Shown: one piece after another, positions 34,896-44,469 of the stretch | Layout: every line of letters begins with the position of its first letter | Position numbering within the stretch: position 1 is the first letter of the stretch | NCBI GenBank assembly: GCA_964459465.1 | Contig: CAYWLR010000009.1 | Span: forward strand, 1-64,000 | Direction: 5' to 3' | DNA from: CALAMC01 sp964459465 | GTDB lineage: Bacteria; Zixibacteria; MSB-5A5; GN15; PGXB01 | Length of the DNA: 64,000 nucleotides | The notes under the pieces: generated by a model | What the model was told of the DNA's origin: nothing | Seen by the model: only the letters and a program-made list of their open reading frames with translations | The model's database searches: none | Program-made: the position numbers and the translations under genes

Positions 34896-34926
34896 CCCCG
34901 TGCCAGTACACGGGGTCGTTTTTTAT
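34896..34926 (+). terminator. Intrinsic terminator
   Basis: CCCCGTG / CACGGGG (7-bp stem, 6-nt loop) is followed by TCGTTTTTT. It probably ends the histidine kinase/Ser-Thr kinase transcript, leaving a 270-nt 3' region. Confidence 0.75.
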
Positions 34927-35153
34927 CCGTTAATTTTATATCTCCTGCTCAATAATACAGAATAGCTGTCATCTACGCAAGCGAATTAATAACGCCAATT
35001 TAGTCCGAATTCGGGCCGGTTCCGATGTTCACCATATATAAGATTAACGATCTATTACTATACTATATATTGATTTAAAAATGTCAAGTACAAAATGGAA
35101 AAATTTTCCCACTTTCTTTAATTATGGGCGGATCGCAGATTAAAACGAAAAGA

Positions 35154-36899
35154 TTATGATTTAATGGTTTCGATTAATTTGCGATTGTATTCTCGCATCA
35201 TATCGGCCCGGTGCAAAACACCGAGTATAATCGACGGATCCGATTTGCCGACTACGGGCAACATTCGATAGCCTTTTGCCGCAAACTTCTGATTGGCATC
35301 TTCCAGCGTATCCTCCGGTGAAACCGTCACAAGACTGGTCAGGACGATATCTTTGGCGATGATTAAATTATCCAGCGTATGTTTGCTCAAAACTCCCATT
35401 AAATCCAGCAGGGAAAGCATCCCGATAAATTTCCCCTGCCGGTCGATGACCGCAAAATCCGTCCCGCGTGATTTTTCAACGGTCTCCAGAATTTTGGCGA
35501 TGGGCATATCGGCCGCTATGGTTGCGAAATCGCGGCTCATAACCTCGCTGACTTTTGTCCCCTGCAGAATCGCCGTATCTTTGCCCGCCTTGAGGAATAT
35601 CCCGCGCTTGATCAGTTTGATGGTATATATGGACGGTTCAAATAACCGCCGTGCCACAAGAGTCGAAAACACGACCGCCACCATGAGCGGCAGTATGATA
35701 CGATAGTCGCTGGTCATCTCGAAAATAATCAGGATGGCCGTCATGGGTGCGTGGGTGGTCCCGCCGACCAACGCCGCCATCCCGACCAGGGCATATGCAC
35801 CGGAACCGGCCGTGATCGCCGGAAACAGAAAGTGCGCGGCATATCCGAATGTCCCCCCGGTGACGGCCCCGATAAAAAGCGACGGGGCAAATATCCCGCC
35901 CGAGGAACCGCTTCCGAGAGTCAAACTGGTGGCAAGGATTTTCAGGAAAATCAAAATCAGGGTGACACTGACCGCAACCCGACCATATATGGTCAAACGT
36001 ATAGTATCATAGCCGTCGGAAAAAATCTGTGGATAAAACATACCGATAAACCCCACCAGAAGTCCCCCCAGGGCAGGTTTTATCCAGGGATGAATTTTTA
36101 GTTTGTCAAAGAGGTTCTCGGTATGATTCAATGTCTGCGTAAATAAAACCGCCACCGCACCGCAGACTATACCCAAAACCATATACAGGGGAATCTCCCA
36201 GACCGAAACGAGTGAATAATCGGGAACCTGAAAAGCCGGATTATTACCCCAGATGGCCCGTGCTACGACCGATGAAATCACCGATGAAATCAGCACCGGG
36301 GAAAAAGTCTTGATAGCAAAATCTCCGAGAATAACTTCCAGCGAAAAGATAACCCCGGCAATAGGGGCGTTGAATACGGCCGAAATTCCTGCCGCGGCTC
36401 CGCAACCCACCAGAATTTTCAATCGCTCGGCGGACATTTTGAAGAGCTGGCCTATAGTCGAACCAATCGCCGAACCGATTTGCACAATTGGCCCCTCTCG
36501 CCCGGCCGACCCGCCCGAACCGATACAGATGGCGGACGCCACGATCTTGGCAATGGCTACCCGCGGTCGAATTATCCCCCCGCGTCGCGCCACCGCCGCC
36601 ATAACCTCCGGGACTCCATGCCCCTTGGCTTCGACAGCGAATTTATGCACAATTGGTCCGACAATCAGACCACCGATCAGCGGAATAGCCGGAATCCACC
36701 ATTTGAGTTCCCCCGTTTGCCCGGCCAGAATACTTTCGGAATAGCCGAAAAAGATATCTTTGAAGGTCACAATCAGCCATGTAAAAAAGTATGCCCCGAC
36801 ACCCGTTCCCAAACCGATTATTACGGCCAGCGTGATCAAAATCTGGGTTTCCGATAAGCGGAAAACCCTATGAATCTTATCCCCGAAAAAACTCCTCAT
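35154..36899 (-). CDS. ClC family chloride channel/antiporter with CBS pair
   Basis: The 581-aa membrane protein has the ClC core (about 10-430), including GSGGSAGREGP with the gating Glu in GREGP and the selectivity segment GSSGGIFAPSL. Residues about 445-575 are two CBS domains (VMSRDFATIAADMPIAKIL; LEDANQKFAAKGYRMLPVVG), which in this family bind adenine nucleotides and regulate gating. Whether it is a channel or a proton-coupled antiporter is not certain. It is a single-gene unit. Confidence 0.9.
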   Translation of the reverse strand: MRSFFGDKIHRVFRLSETQILITLAVIIGLGTGVGAYFFTWLIVTFKDIFFGYSESILAGQTGELKWWIPAIPLIGGLIVGPIVHKFAVEAKGHGVPEVMAAVARRGGIIRPRVAIAKIVASAICIGSGGSAGREGPIVQIGSAIGSTIGQLFKMSAERLKILVGCGAAAGISAVFNAPIAGVIFSLEVILGDFAIKTFSPVLISSVISSVVARAIWGNNPAFQVPDYSLVSVWEIPLYMVLGIVCGAVAVLFTQTLNHTENLFDKLKIHPWIKPALGGLLVGFIGMFYPQIFSDGYDTIRLTIYGRVAVSVTLILIFLKILATSLTLGSGSSGGIFAPSLFIGAVTGGTFGYAAHFLFPAITAGSGAYALVGMAALVGGTTHAPMTAILIIFEMTSDYRIILPLMVAVVFSTLVARRLFEPSIYTIKLIKRGIFLKAGKDTAILQGTKVSEVMSRDFATIAADMPIAKILETVEKSRGTDFAVIDRQGKFIGMLSLLDLMGVLSKHTLDNLIIAKDIVLTSLVTVSPEDTLEDANQKFAAKGYRMLPVVGKSDPSIILGVLHRADMMREYNRKLIETIKS

Positions 36900-37105
36900 A
36901 ACAAAAAAGAATCTATTATAAAATAAAAGCCCCGTAAAGCATTTTATCCCGTTCCGGTTTTCAAATTATATCTATCGCCTGTGATTATTCTTGACTTATC
37001 CGCCGCTAAGGCTAAATTGACAAAGGATATGCGTTGAATTGGAGGGTTTTTAGTTGTGAAAAGTTTCACGTTCGACGTCACGCTTAATTTGCAGGGGAAA
37101 ATCCT

Positions 37106-38254
37106 ATGATTAATAAAGCTGATGCCGTTGTCATTGGAGGCGGCATAATCGGAGTGGCCACCGCTTTCAATCTGGCGCAAATGAAATACGGCAAAATTCT
37201 ATTGCTGGAAAAAGAGATGTTTCTCGGCACCGGGGCCACCGCCAAGTGCGCCGGAGGTATTCGCGCGCAATTTACGACCAAAGTTAATATACAGATGTCG
37301 ATGAAATCCGAAGAGCTGTTGGTCAATTTCGAGGAATTGACCGGATGGCCGGCCGTGTTCGATCAGGTCGGATATATGTTTCTTATTTCCGATGACAACG
37401 AGCTGGCCCAGTTCACCGACGCCGTGCAACTTCAAAAATCGCTTGGACTGCCGGTCGAGTTTATAGATATCAAACAGGTCAACGAAATCGCGCCCCCGGT
37501 TCGCACCGATGACATAATCAAAGCCACCTTCTGCAAAAATGACGGCCTGGCCGACCCCAACGACATGATTCAGGGCTATGCTTCCGCCGCCAGAAAGGCC
37601 GGGGTTGAAATTGAAACCGAAAGTGAGGTGACCGGACTGATTTTAAATGGGGATAGTATTACCGGCGTGCAGACGAAAAAAGGCGCGATAAGCACCAATA
37701 TGGTCGTCAATGCGGCGGGACCTTACGCCAAATTAATCGCCCAAATGGCCGGCAAAGCCCTTCCCGTTGAACCGGTCCGCCGCCAGATTGTCACCACCGG
37801 CGCCCTCGATTATATCCCCCATACCTTCCCGATGGTGGTTGATGTTCGTGCCGGACTTTATTTCCACCGCGAATCACCGGGCCTGCTGTTCGGCTGGGCC
37901 GACAAAGATGTTCCGCCGGGATTCGATGAATCGGTTGACCCCAACTATACCGACACTATTCTCATGAAAGCTCTCGATCGCGTCCCGCGGTTGGAATCGG
38001 CCGAGATACAAAAAGCGTGGGCCGGGCTCTACGAAACCACGCCCGACCACCACGCCATTATCGGCTTTGAGCCGGAGCTCAAAGGTCTGTTTTATAACAA
38101 CGGCTTTTCCGGCCACGGCCTTATGCACGGCCCGGCGGCGGGACTGGTCGCCGCAGAAATGATTTGCGGAAAGAAACCCTCCGTTGATGTGTCAACTCTT
38201 TCGCCGAACCGTTTCGTTAAAGGCGCCACAGTTGAAGAGACGAATGTGATTTAG
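37106..38254 (+). CDS. FAD-dependent oxidoreductase (DAO family)
   Basis: This 382-aa protein has an N-terminal Rossmann motif (VIGGGIIGVATAFNL) and follows the DAO/sarcosine oxidase beta/glycine oxidase pattern. FAD-contact segments include TGATAKCAGGIRAQF and the C-terminal NNGFSGHGLMHGPAAG. It would oxidise an amino acid or N-methyl amine. Substrate unknown, and no accessory sox subunits are near. The gene starts after a GGGGAAAATCC-type site. Confidence 0.85.
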   Translation: MINKADAVVIGGGIIGVATAFNLAQMKYGKILLLEKEMFLGTGATAKCAGGIRAQFTTKVNIQMSMKSEELLVNFEELTGWPAVFDQVGYMFLISDDNELAQFTDAVQLQKSLGLPVEFIDIKQVNEIAPPVRTDDIIKATFCKNDGLADPNDMIQGYASAARKAGVEIETESEVTGLILNGDSITGVQTKKGAISTNMVVNAAGPYAKLIAQMAGKALPVEPVRRQIVTTGALDYIPHTFPMVVDVRAGLYFHRESPGLLFGWADKDVPPGFDESVDPNYTDTILMKALDRVPRLESAEIQKAWAGLYETTPDHHAIIGFEPELKGLFYNNGFSGHGLMHGPAAGLVAAEMICGKKPSVDVSTLSPNRFVKGATVEETNVI

Positions 38255-38296
38255 ACCTTTTTGGTCTCGACCCGCGTGTCTGATTGGGCAAAATTG

Positions 38297-39301
38297 ATGA
38301 AGTCGATTATTTTATCCGTATTGGTTTTTCTTTCCATTTTTTCCACTCAGGCCAAGGGTCAAATTGAATTGTTCGGTGACTCAATTCCGAACCGGCTTTT
38401 TGATTCTCCTGTTCTTGACAGCACCATCTCGGCCTATTGCAATAAAGTCAGTCCTGACAGCATCAAGTCATACATTGAACGACTGACCGCCTTCAATACC
38501 CGCTTCATGCTGGCCGACAATCGCCGGGAAATCGCCGATTGGCTGGCCGATAAATTCCGGTCATTCGGTTATGATATAATCGCCCTCGATTCCTTTCAAA
38601 GCGCCATCGAATGGCCGATGAAAAGCGGTAATACCGTTGCATCGTGGCAATACAACATCTCGGCCACTCTTCCCGGCCGCGAATCACGCGACAGCATATG
38701 TGTTCTGGGGGCTCATTATGACTGCATGATTCTGGGCCCCGACACCGATCCGTTTATCTTCGCCCCCGGCGCCAATAACAATGCCTCCGGGGTGGCGGTG
38801 TGTCTCGAAATCGCACGAATATTCAAACAGTCTGGCTTCACTCCTAAATATTCAATCGACTTCGCGGCCTTCGGATCCGAAGAGTTCATGACCATGTTCG
38901 AAAGCGGTCATAGCGGGAGCCAGAATTATATCGAGAAACTCCTTCGGGAAGGCCGGACAGCTACGCTCATGATTGACAACAATCAGGTCAGCTTCGCGCC
39001 CGATACGGCCGAGTGGATGCTTGACTTCCAGAATTACCCCGGCTCGGAAGTGGTCACCTCGCTGGCACATCGCATCTGCAAAAAACACACCAGGATCATT
39101 CCGGTCGATGCCCGTGACCATATCATGTTTACCGACGCCCGCTATTTTCACGAGGCGGGTTATCCTGCCATATTTTTCGAGGAGTACTATTTCAACCCGT
39201 TCACCTTTACGGATCAGGATATTCCCGAAAACTGCAATTTCGAATATTGCGCTGAAGTCGCCAAAATTTCATGCGGGATGTTATTATTCTTGAATTATTG
39301 A
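38297..39301 (+). CDS. Secreted M28-family peptidase with altered metal ligand
   Basis: I start at ATG 38297 because it begins a signal peptide (MKSIILSVLVFLSIF, cleavage near 21); the upstream ATG adds an unlikely N-terminus. The 334-aa protein has the M28 ligands His140, Glu195/Glu196, Asp227 and His275. The bridging Asp expected in the GAxDNxSG motif is Asn161 (GANNNASG). It would be a periplasmic or secreted aminopeptidase, unless the change inactivates it. It follows the oxidoreductase by 42 bp. Confidence 0.85.
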   Translation: MKSIILSVLVFLSIFSTQAKGQIELFGDSIPNRLFDSPVLDSTISAYCNKVSPDSIKSYIERLTAFNTRFMLADNRREIADWLADKFRSFGYDIIALDSFQSAIEWPMKSGNTVASWQYNISATLPGRESRDSICVLGAHYDCMILGPDTDPFIFAPGANNNASGVAVCLEIARIFKQSGFTPKYSIDFAAFGSEEFMTMFESGHSGSQNYIEKLLREGRTATLMIDNNQVSFAPDTAEWMLDFQNYPGSEVVTSLAHRICKKHTRIIPVDARDHIMFTDARYFHEAGYPAIFFEEYYFNPFTFTDQDIPENCNFEYCAEVAKISCGMLLFLNY

Positions 39302-39323
39302 CCGGTTTTCCGACCGGCAATTA

Positions 39324-40052
39324 CTACATCTTCGGCATTTCGCCGGTAGTCAAATAAGTAATAATCGCGTATATTATGCCACCTACAATGCCCCCGACAT
39401 TACCCAGCATGTGCAAAACAATGGCCGGAATTAGACTGCCGGATTTTGCCCTCTGATGCCCGGCCATAAGCCCAAGCAAAAACGTGAAAATCAAAATAAT
39501 CGGAACCGTCGCCAGGTCCGCCCCGCTTCGAAGCAATACCAGATGCATACAGGCAAAAAAGACGGCGCTGATCATGGTCGGAAGATTGACCCGGATGAAA
39601 ACAAGTTTGACGGTTTTATCGGCCAGACCGGATAAGTGACTTTGTAAAAATCCGCGCGTGAAAACTTCTTCGATTACGCTCGCCGAAATCATAACCAGCA
39701 GAATGATTTGAGGAAAAGTGAGTTTCTTCGTTACCGGATTGCCCATGCCGCCGGATAATAGTATTGACGCCGTCGCCAACGCCCCCAAGGCCAATGCCCC
39801 CAGCATCCATAAAGCGAAAGCCCCCGTCGCCAAATGACTTCGGGAGGGCAGTCGAAAACCATAGTCCCCGAATTTGCCTTTGCCCAGAATTAAAATCGCC
39901 AGTAAAGAAAGAAATAATTCCAATCCCTGCGTGGTGGTCATTTTGGTAATAGTGTTCTCAAATAAAAATTGAGGCAGGTTTAACGCAACCTGAGATATAA
40001 TAATGGCCGCGACAAGCGCCACGATTAGTTGCGAATATTTATTTCCGGCCAT
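39324..40052 (-). CDS. CPBP intramembrane metalloprotease
   Basis: I start at ATG 40052 (242 aa); the upstream extension in this frame lacks any coding character and would overlap the SemiSWEET gene. Hydrophobic helices span most of the protein. The CPBP motifs are EEVFTR (128-133), His170 in FFACMH and His214 in HMLGN. The family includes the CAAX-processing type II enzymes and bacteriocin-immunity proteins. The role here is unknown. It follows the SemiSWEET gene by 32 bp. Confidence 0.85.
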   Translation of the reverse strand: MAGNKYSQLIVALVAAIIISQVALNLPQFLFENTITKMTTTQGLELFLSLLAILILGKGKFGDYGFRLPSRSHLATGAFALWMLGALALGALATASILLSGGMGNPVTKKLTFPQIILLVMISASVIEEVFTRGFLQSHLSGLADKTVKLVFIRVNLPTMISAVFFACMHLVLLRSGADLATVPIILIFTFLLGLMAGHQRAKSGSLIPAIVLHMLGNVGGIVGGIIYAIITYLTTGEMPKM

Positions 40053-40084
40053 AACCCTGAATACGGGCTCAATCCTGTAAAGGT

Positions 40085-40342
40085 TCAGCGGTATCTTATT
40101 TTTAGAACAAGGATTACGATGGCTATGGCCAGAGTGATAACATTGGCCGCTATCACGGGAATCGAATCGATATAAAAGCCGTATATCAGCCATAAAAAAA
40201 CACCCAGAGTGAAAACGATATACATGGCCAGCGAAATATCCCGCGTCGAACGGGATTTCCACGCCTTGGTGAGTTGCGGTACAAACGACGCCGTGGTCAG
40301 CGTCCCCGCCACCAGCCCCAGCCACATCGCAGTGTCCATCAT
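40085..40342 (-). CDS. SemiSWEET sugar transporter
   Basis: The 85-aa protein has three hydrophobic helices with a PQ-loop motif (SFVPQLTKAWK) in the first, the single triple-helix bundle of bacterial SemiSWEETs. These act as dimers for sugar transport. The following CPBP protease gene is close and co-directional, but there is no known link between the two. Confidence 0.85.
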   Translation of the reverse strand: MMDTAMWLGLVAGTLTTASFVPQLTKAWKSRSTRDISLAMYIVFTLGVFLWLIYGFYIDSIPVIAANVITLAIAIVILVLKIRYR

Positions 40343-40573
40343 AAGCGCAGGATAATATGCCGTTTATATCCGCCTGTCAAGGCTTATAAATTCGATGAGA
40401 GGGGTTATTTGGCGGCAGACGAATATAGCAGAATTCGGTTTACAATCCGGCGCTTTTATATTATAATTATGGTCTTTAAATTAGACAAAAAACTGCCCGT
40501 TTGGTATGGCGACGAATTTTGATCCGCCGGGCAGAAGAAACGGAAATAATTTTTTAGATTACAGGGAACAGAT

Positions 40574-42430
40574 ATGGCGAAGATGGATCCCAACGATATA
40601 AAAGTGATTTTGGCGACCGACTGCGGTTCGACCACGACTAAGGCGATTCTTATAGAAAAACGCGACGGGGAATATCGTTTGATTGTCCGTGGCGAAGCTC
40701 CGACCACAGTGGAAGCGCCGTTCGAGGACGTCACCAAGGGAGTGCTCAATGCCGTGGGTGAAGTGGAAGAACTCTCCGGACGCAAGCTCCTTGACGAAAA
40801 CGAACGAATTATATCTCCTGCCAAAGATAATATCGGCACCGATGTCTACATTTCGACATCATCGGCGGGCGGCGGTTTGCAGATGATGGTGGCCGGGGTG
40901 GTACGCTCCATGACCGGCGAATCGGCCGAACGGGCCGCGCTGGGCGCGGGCGCGATCGTCATGGATGTGATCGCTTCCAACGATAAACGCCTCCCCCATC
41001 AACAGATCGAACGCATCCGGCATTTGCGTCCGGACATGATTCTGCTTTCAGGCGGGATTGACGGCGGCACCACCACCCACGTCGTTGAAATCGCCGAGCT
41101 GGTTTCAGCCGCCGATCCCAAACCTCGCCTGGGCACGGGATACAAACTCCCCATCATTTATGCCGGCAACAAGGATGCTGCCAAAGCCGTCGAGGAGACT
41201 CTCAAAGATAAAGTTGACCTGCGTACGGTTGACAATATTCGTCCGGTTCTGGAACGGGAAAATCTCGGCCCGGCCCGCGAAGAAATTCATAACCTGTTCA
41301 TGGAACACGTCATGGCCCAGGCTCCCGGTTATAAAAAACTGATGAGCTGGACCGATGCCCCGATTATGCCCACGCCCGGAGCGGTCGGGCTGATTATCAA
41401 AAAGGTGGCTGACATCGAAGGCATCGAGGCGGTCGGGGTTGACATTGGCGGCGCCACGACCGACGTTTTCTCGGTTTTCCGCCCGGAAGGTAATCTTGAA
41501 GGGGTATTCAACCGGACCGTGTCGGCCAACCTCGGCATGAGCTATTCGGTTTCCAACGTATTCGCGGAAGCCACTCTGCCGATGGTCATGCGCTGGGTCC
41601 CGTTCGACATGGACGAACGCGATTTGCGCAATCGTGTCAAAAACAAAATGATCCGCCCGACCACCATTCCACAGTCGATGGAAGAGCTTATTTTTGAACA
41701 GGCCATTGCCAAGGAAGCCCTGCGTCTGGCTTTTATACAGCACAAGAATTTTGCGACTGTACTCAAAGGCGTTCAGCAGCAAAGAACAATCGCCGACGCT
41801 TTCGAGCAGTCGGCTTCGGGCGCAACTATCGTCAATATGATGACGCTCAATATCCTGGTGGGCTCGGGTGGTGTCCTGTCCCACGCCCCGCGTCGCCAAC
41901 AGTCGGCCCTGATGATGATCGACTCCTTCCTCCCTGAAGGCATAACCCGCCTCGCCGTTGATTCGATTTTCATGATGCCCCAGCTGGGGGTTCTGTCGAC
42001 GGTTCAGGAACAGGCGGCCACCGAAGTATTTAACAAAGACTGCCTGATTCACCTCGGCTGCTGTGTGGCGCCGGTCGGTGAGGTCAAAAAGGGCGGCGCT
42101 GTCCTGAATTACAAAATAACTTTGCCCGACGGCAAAGTGGAGTCGGGAACGATGAATTTTGGCGACATGAAGCTGATCAAACTGGGCCTCGATGAAAAAG
42201 GCCTGCCACAAAAAGCCAGAGCCGAATTGGAACCATTGCAGCATCTCGACCTGGGCATGGGGCGCGGACACAAAGTGGAAACGGAATTGTCCGGCGGCGT
42301 GGTTGGCATTATTCTCGACGCCCGCGGGCGGCCTTTCACCCTGCCAATCGACAACAAGGAACGCATCCGCAAACTTAAAGAATGGATGCTGGAGCTGAAT
42401 ATCTATCCGAAAGAAGCTTTGGATCGGTAA
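40574..42430 (+). CDS. GlmL/MutL-like ASKHA ATPase
   Basis: The 618-aa protein opens with the ASKHA phosphate motif LATDCGSTTTKAIL and later has GVDIGGATTDVFSVF, the second phosphate loop of this actin-like fold. It matches the GlmL/MutL (glutamate mutase L) family that accompanies B12-dependent aminomutases. No mutase gene is beside it, so it may act on another B12 enzyme. The start has a GGGA site. It should not be confused with the mismatch repair MutL. Confidence 0.8.
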   Translation: MAKMDPNDIKVILATDCGSTTTKAILIEKRDGEYRLIVRGEAPTTVEAPFEDVTKGVLNAVGEVEELSGRKLLDENERIISPAKDNIGTDVYISTSSAGGGLQMMVAGVVRSMTGESAERAALGAGAIVMDVIASNDKRLPHQQIERIRHLRPDMILLSGGIDGGTTTHVVEIAELVSAADPKPRLGTGYKLPIIYAGNKDAAKAVEETLKDKVDLRTVDNIRPVLERENLGPAREEIHNLFMEHVMAQAPGYKKLMSWTDAPIMPTPGAVGLIIKKVADIEGIEAVGVDIGGATTDVFSVFRPEGNLEGVFNRTVSANLGMSYSVSNVFAEATLPMVMRWVPFDMDERDLRNRVKNKMIRPTTIPQSMEELIFEQAIAKEALRLAFIQHKNFATVLKGVQQQRTIADAFEQSASGATIVNMMTLNILVGSGGVLSHAPRRQQSALMMIDSFLPEGITRLAVDSIFMMPQLGVLSTVQEQAATEVFNKDCLIHLGCCVAPVGEVKKGGAVLNYKITLPDGKVESGTMNFGDMKLIKLGLDEKGLPQKARAELEPLQHLDLGMGRGHKVETELSGGVVGIILDARGRPFTLPIDNKERIRKLKEWMLELNIYPKEALDR

Positions 42431-42438
42431 TCGAAGCC

Positions 42439-43218
42439 ATGAAAAAAGTAACATTATTCTTTACGATATTTATGGCGATACTCATTGCCGGGACCTGTCT
42501 GGCCGATCAAACCTTTGTTGACTGGCGGGGAAGCTTTCATTTTCGGTACCCCGACGACTGGTATGAAGTCGAATACCGCCAGGTAAACATATTCCTGGGC
42601 ATGCAAGGGGTATCCATGGATGAATTTGATTATGATGTCGCTTTGGCCGCCAAAGATCGCGTGCCGTTCTGGGAGACGGTCTATGTTTTTGTCAGCAGTT
42701 ACACGGTCGGCAAATTGACCGAGGCGGAAATTGATTCGGCCCTCAAGGACATTTCTTCGGAATATGGAACCACCTGCCGCCATGGCAAATGGAGCACCGG
42801 GGATTACGGCCTTGACCTGACGACTCCGGTATATGATAAAAGCATACGGGCCGTGGCAGTCCGGGATATTTTCCGGGGTGAACCGGTTAACAAAATGCTT
42901 CTGCAAATGAGGGTTTTCCATGACCGGGGAATCGCCGTATTTAACTGCTATGCTCCAGACAGCATTTACCATGATGTCGAAAAGGAATTTTTCAAACTGG
43001 CGACCAGTCTGTCCACAGAAAACCTCCATAGCGTCGCTCCCAAAGAAAGCACTCAAATAGTTGACCTGTCACAACGCGATATTCAGAAACCTCTGAATTC
43101 TGAAGCCAAGACGGAGACAGCATCCAAACCAGCATCAGGCTGGCTGATAATCGTGTTGGGGTTGGTTATTCTCGCGGCAGCGTGTTACATTATATTAAAC
43201 AAGAAAAAAGACAAGTGA
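42439..43218 (+). CDS. Exported single-pass membrane protein, unknown
   Basis: I start at ATG 42439 (259 aa), which begins a signal peptide (MKKVTLFFTIFMAIL). The exported domain has several aromatic-rich strands (SFHFRYPDDWYEVEY), followed by a Thr/Ser/Lys linker and a C-terminal hydrophobic helix (SGWLIIVLGLVILAAACYII) with a basic end. That layout fits a protein anchored by its C-terminus. It starts 8 bp after the GlmL-like stop codon. No family was recognised; the N-terminus resembles PsbP-like domains only loosely. Confidence 0.55.
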   Translation: MKKVTLFFTIFMAILIAGTCLADQTFVDWRGSFHFRYPDDWYEVEYRQVNIFLGMQGVSMDEFDYDVALAAKDRVPFWETVYVFVSSYTVGKLTEAEIDSALKDISSEYGTTCRHGKWSTGDYGLDLTTPVYDKSIRAVAVRDIFRGEPVNKMLLQMRVFHDRGIAVFNCYAPDSIYHDVEKEFFKLATSLSTENLHSVAPKESTQIVDLSQRDIQKPLNSEAKTETASKPASGWLIIVLGLVILAAACYIILNKKKDK

Positions 43219-43240
43219 TTATGGATAAAGAGGCGAATTT

Positions 43241-44368
43241 ATGGGTCATGCATATACACCGGGACTGAAAGTCACGGATAAAATACTCCTGACCAAAAAA
43301 AGAATACTCCCCCTTAAGGGAGAAGTCGTCGTAAAAGTCGGCGATAAGGTCAGGCCGGACGATGTTGTCGCCCGGACACACCTGCCCGGCGTCGTTGAAC
43401 CGATTAACGTCGCCAATATTCTCGGTATCCCCCCTGAAGATATTGCCGATGCCATGCTTAAAAAAGAAGGCGACACCGTTGTTCAGGGCGAAGATATTGC
43501 TTTGTCAAAGTCCTTCTTCGGGCTATTCAAATCCAAATGCCAGGCCCGTATTAGCGGGACGATTGAATCGATATCTCATATCACCGGGCAGGTGCTATTG
43601 CGCGGTGAGCCTATCCCGGTTACGGTTAAGGCTTATATCGAAGGCGAAGTCGTGGAGATTTTTGAAAGAGAGGGCGTTGCCATTGCAACTTGGTCGTCAT
43701 TTATTCAGGGCATTTTCGGCATCGGCGGCGAAACCCATGGCGAAATAAAAATAGTCGTTCCAGACAATTCAACTACCCTGACCGAGAAGGAAATCGATGA
43801 ATCCTGCAAGGGTAAGGTTATTGTCGGCGGTAGCATGGTTCTGGCCGATGCTATAAAAAAGGCGGCTAAAGTGGGCGCCGCCGGGATAGTTGTCGGTGGC
43901 TTCGACGACAAGGACCTCCGGGATATTCTTGGCTACGATATCGGCGTGGCTATTACCGGTTCGGAAGAAATCGGCGTAACTTTAATCGTCACCGAGGGCT
44001 TTGGCAAAATTAATATGGCTCAAAGAACGTTTGACCTTCTCAAAGCCAACGAAGGACAGCTTGCCTGTATCAACGGTGCTACCCAGATTCGCGCCGGTGT
44101 AATCCGACCGGAAGTTATTATCCCCAAGGGTGGCGACATCCATGCCAGGCAGGCCGATGCCGACTTCCGGGAAACGGGACTGGTAATAGGCTCTCCCGTA
44201 CGCGTTATTCGACATCCATATTTCGGTGAACTGGGCGAAGTATCCAACCTTCCCCCGGAATTGACCCAGCTGGAATCGGGGTCTCATGCCCGGATCCTGG
44301 AGGTCAAATTCATGGATGGTAAAAAGGCCATTGTCCCCCGCGCCAATGTGGAAATGATTGAATCTTAA
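43241..44368 (+). CDS. Conserved protein with KOW-like C-terminus, unknown
   Basis: The 375-aa protein has no signal peptide. The N-terminal half is beta-rich, with EVVVKVGDKVRPDDVVART and two later biotinyl/lipoyl-like turns (KKEGDTVVQGEDIA). The C-terminal 60 residues contain GSPVRVIRHPYFGELGEVS and IVPRANVEMIE, a KOW-like fold. Similar proteins are found near GlmL/MutL-type genes, but no function is known to me. It ends at a strong bidirectional terminator. Confidence 0.6.
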   Translation: MGHAYTPGLKVTDKILLTKKRILPLKGEVVVKVGDKVRPDDVVARTHLPGVVEPINVANILGIPPEDIADAMLKKEGDTVVQGEDIALSKSFFGLFKSKCQARISGTIESISHITGQVLLRGEPIPVTVKAYIEGEVVEIFEREGVAIATWSSFIQGIFGIGGETHGEIKIVVPDNSTTLTEKEIDESCKGKVIVGGSMVLADAIKKAAKVGAAGIVVGGFDDKDLRDILGYDIGVAITGSEEIGVTLIVTEGFGKINMAQRTFDLLKANEGQLACINGATQIRAGVIRPEVIIPKGGDIHARQADADFRETGLVIGSPVRVIRHPYFGELGEVSNLPPELTQLESGSHARILEVKFMDGKKAIVPRANVEMIES

Positions 44369-44415
44369 GAGATTGCGTCATCCTTTGGATGTACCTCATT
44401 AAATAGGACTTAAAC

Positions 44416-44443
44416 AAAAAGGCCGCCTTTTGGCGGCCTTTTT
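44416..44443. terminator. Bidirectional intrinsic terminator
   Basis: AAAAAGGCCGCC / GGCGGCCTTTTT is a perfect 12-bp inverted repeat with a TTTT loop. Each strand has a T tract after the stem, so it serves both the KOW-like gene (plus) and the small lipoprotein gene (minus). Confidence 0.9.
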
Positions 44444-44469
44444 ATGGTCAGCGAAAAATCTATAAATTA

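Larger units (their letters stand above)
34626..35153. other. Gene-poor stretch after the Ser/Thr kinase
   Basis: This 528-bp stretch holds a strong hairpin (34632-34654), a 55-codon possible reading frame (34697-34864) and an intrinsic terminator (34896-34926). The final 220 bp are AT-rich with a TTGACA on the minus strand near 35080 but no convincing gene. Nothing else is recognised. Confidence 0.5.

Noticed and set aside
39303..39318. Short inverted repeat CCGGT/ACCGG between the M28 and CPBP genes
   Set aside because: Only 5 bp and without a T tract; too weak to call a terminator.
40053..40325. N-terminal extension of the CPBP frame to 40325
   Set aside because: It lies within the SemiSWEET gene in another frame and lacks hydrophobic or motif content.
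41105..42454. 449-codon minus-strand frame across the GlmL-like gene
   Set aside because: It is a long antisense shadow of a well-supported gene, caused by codon bias.
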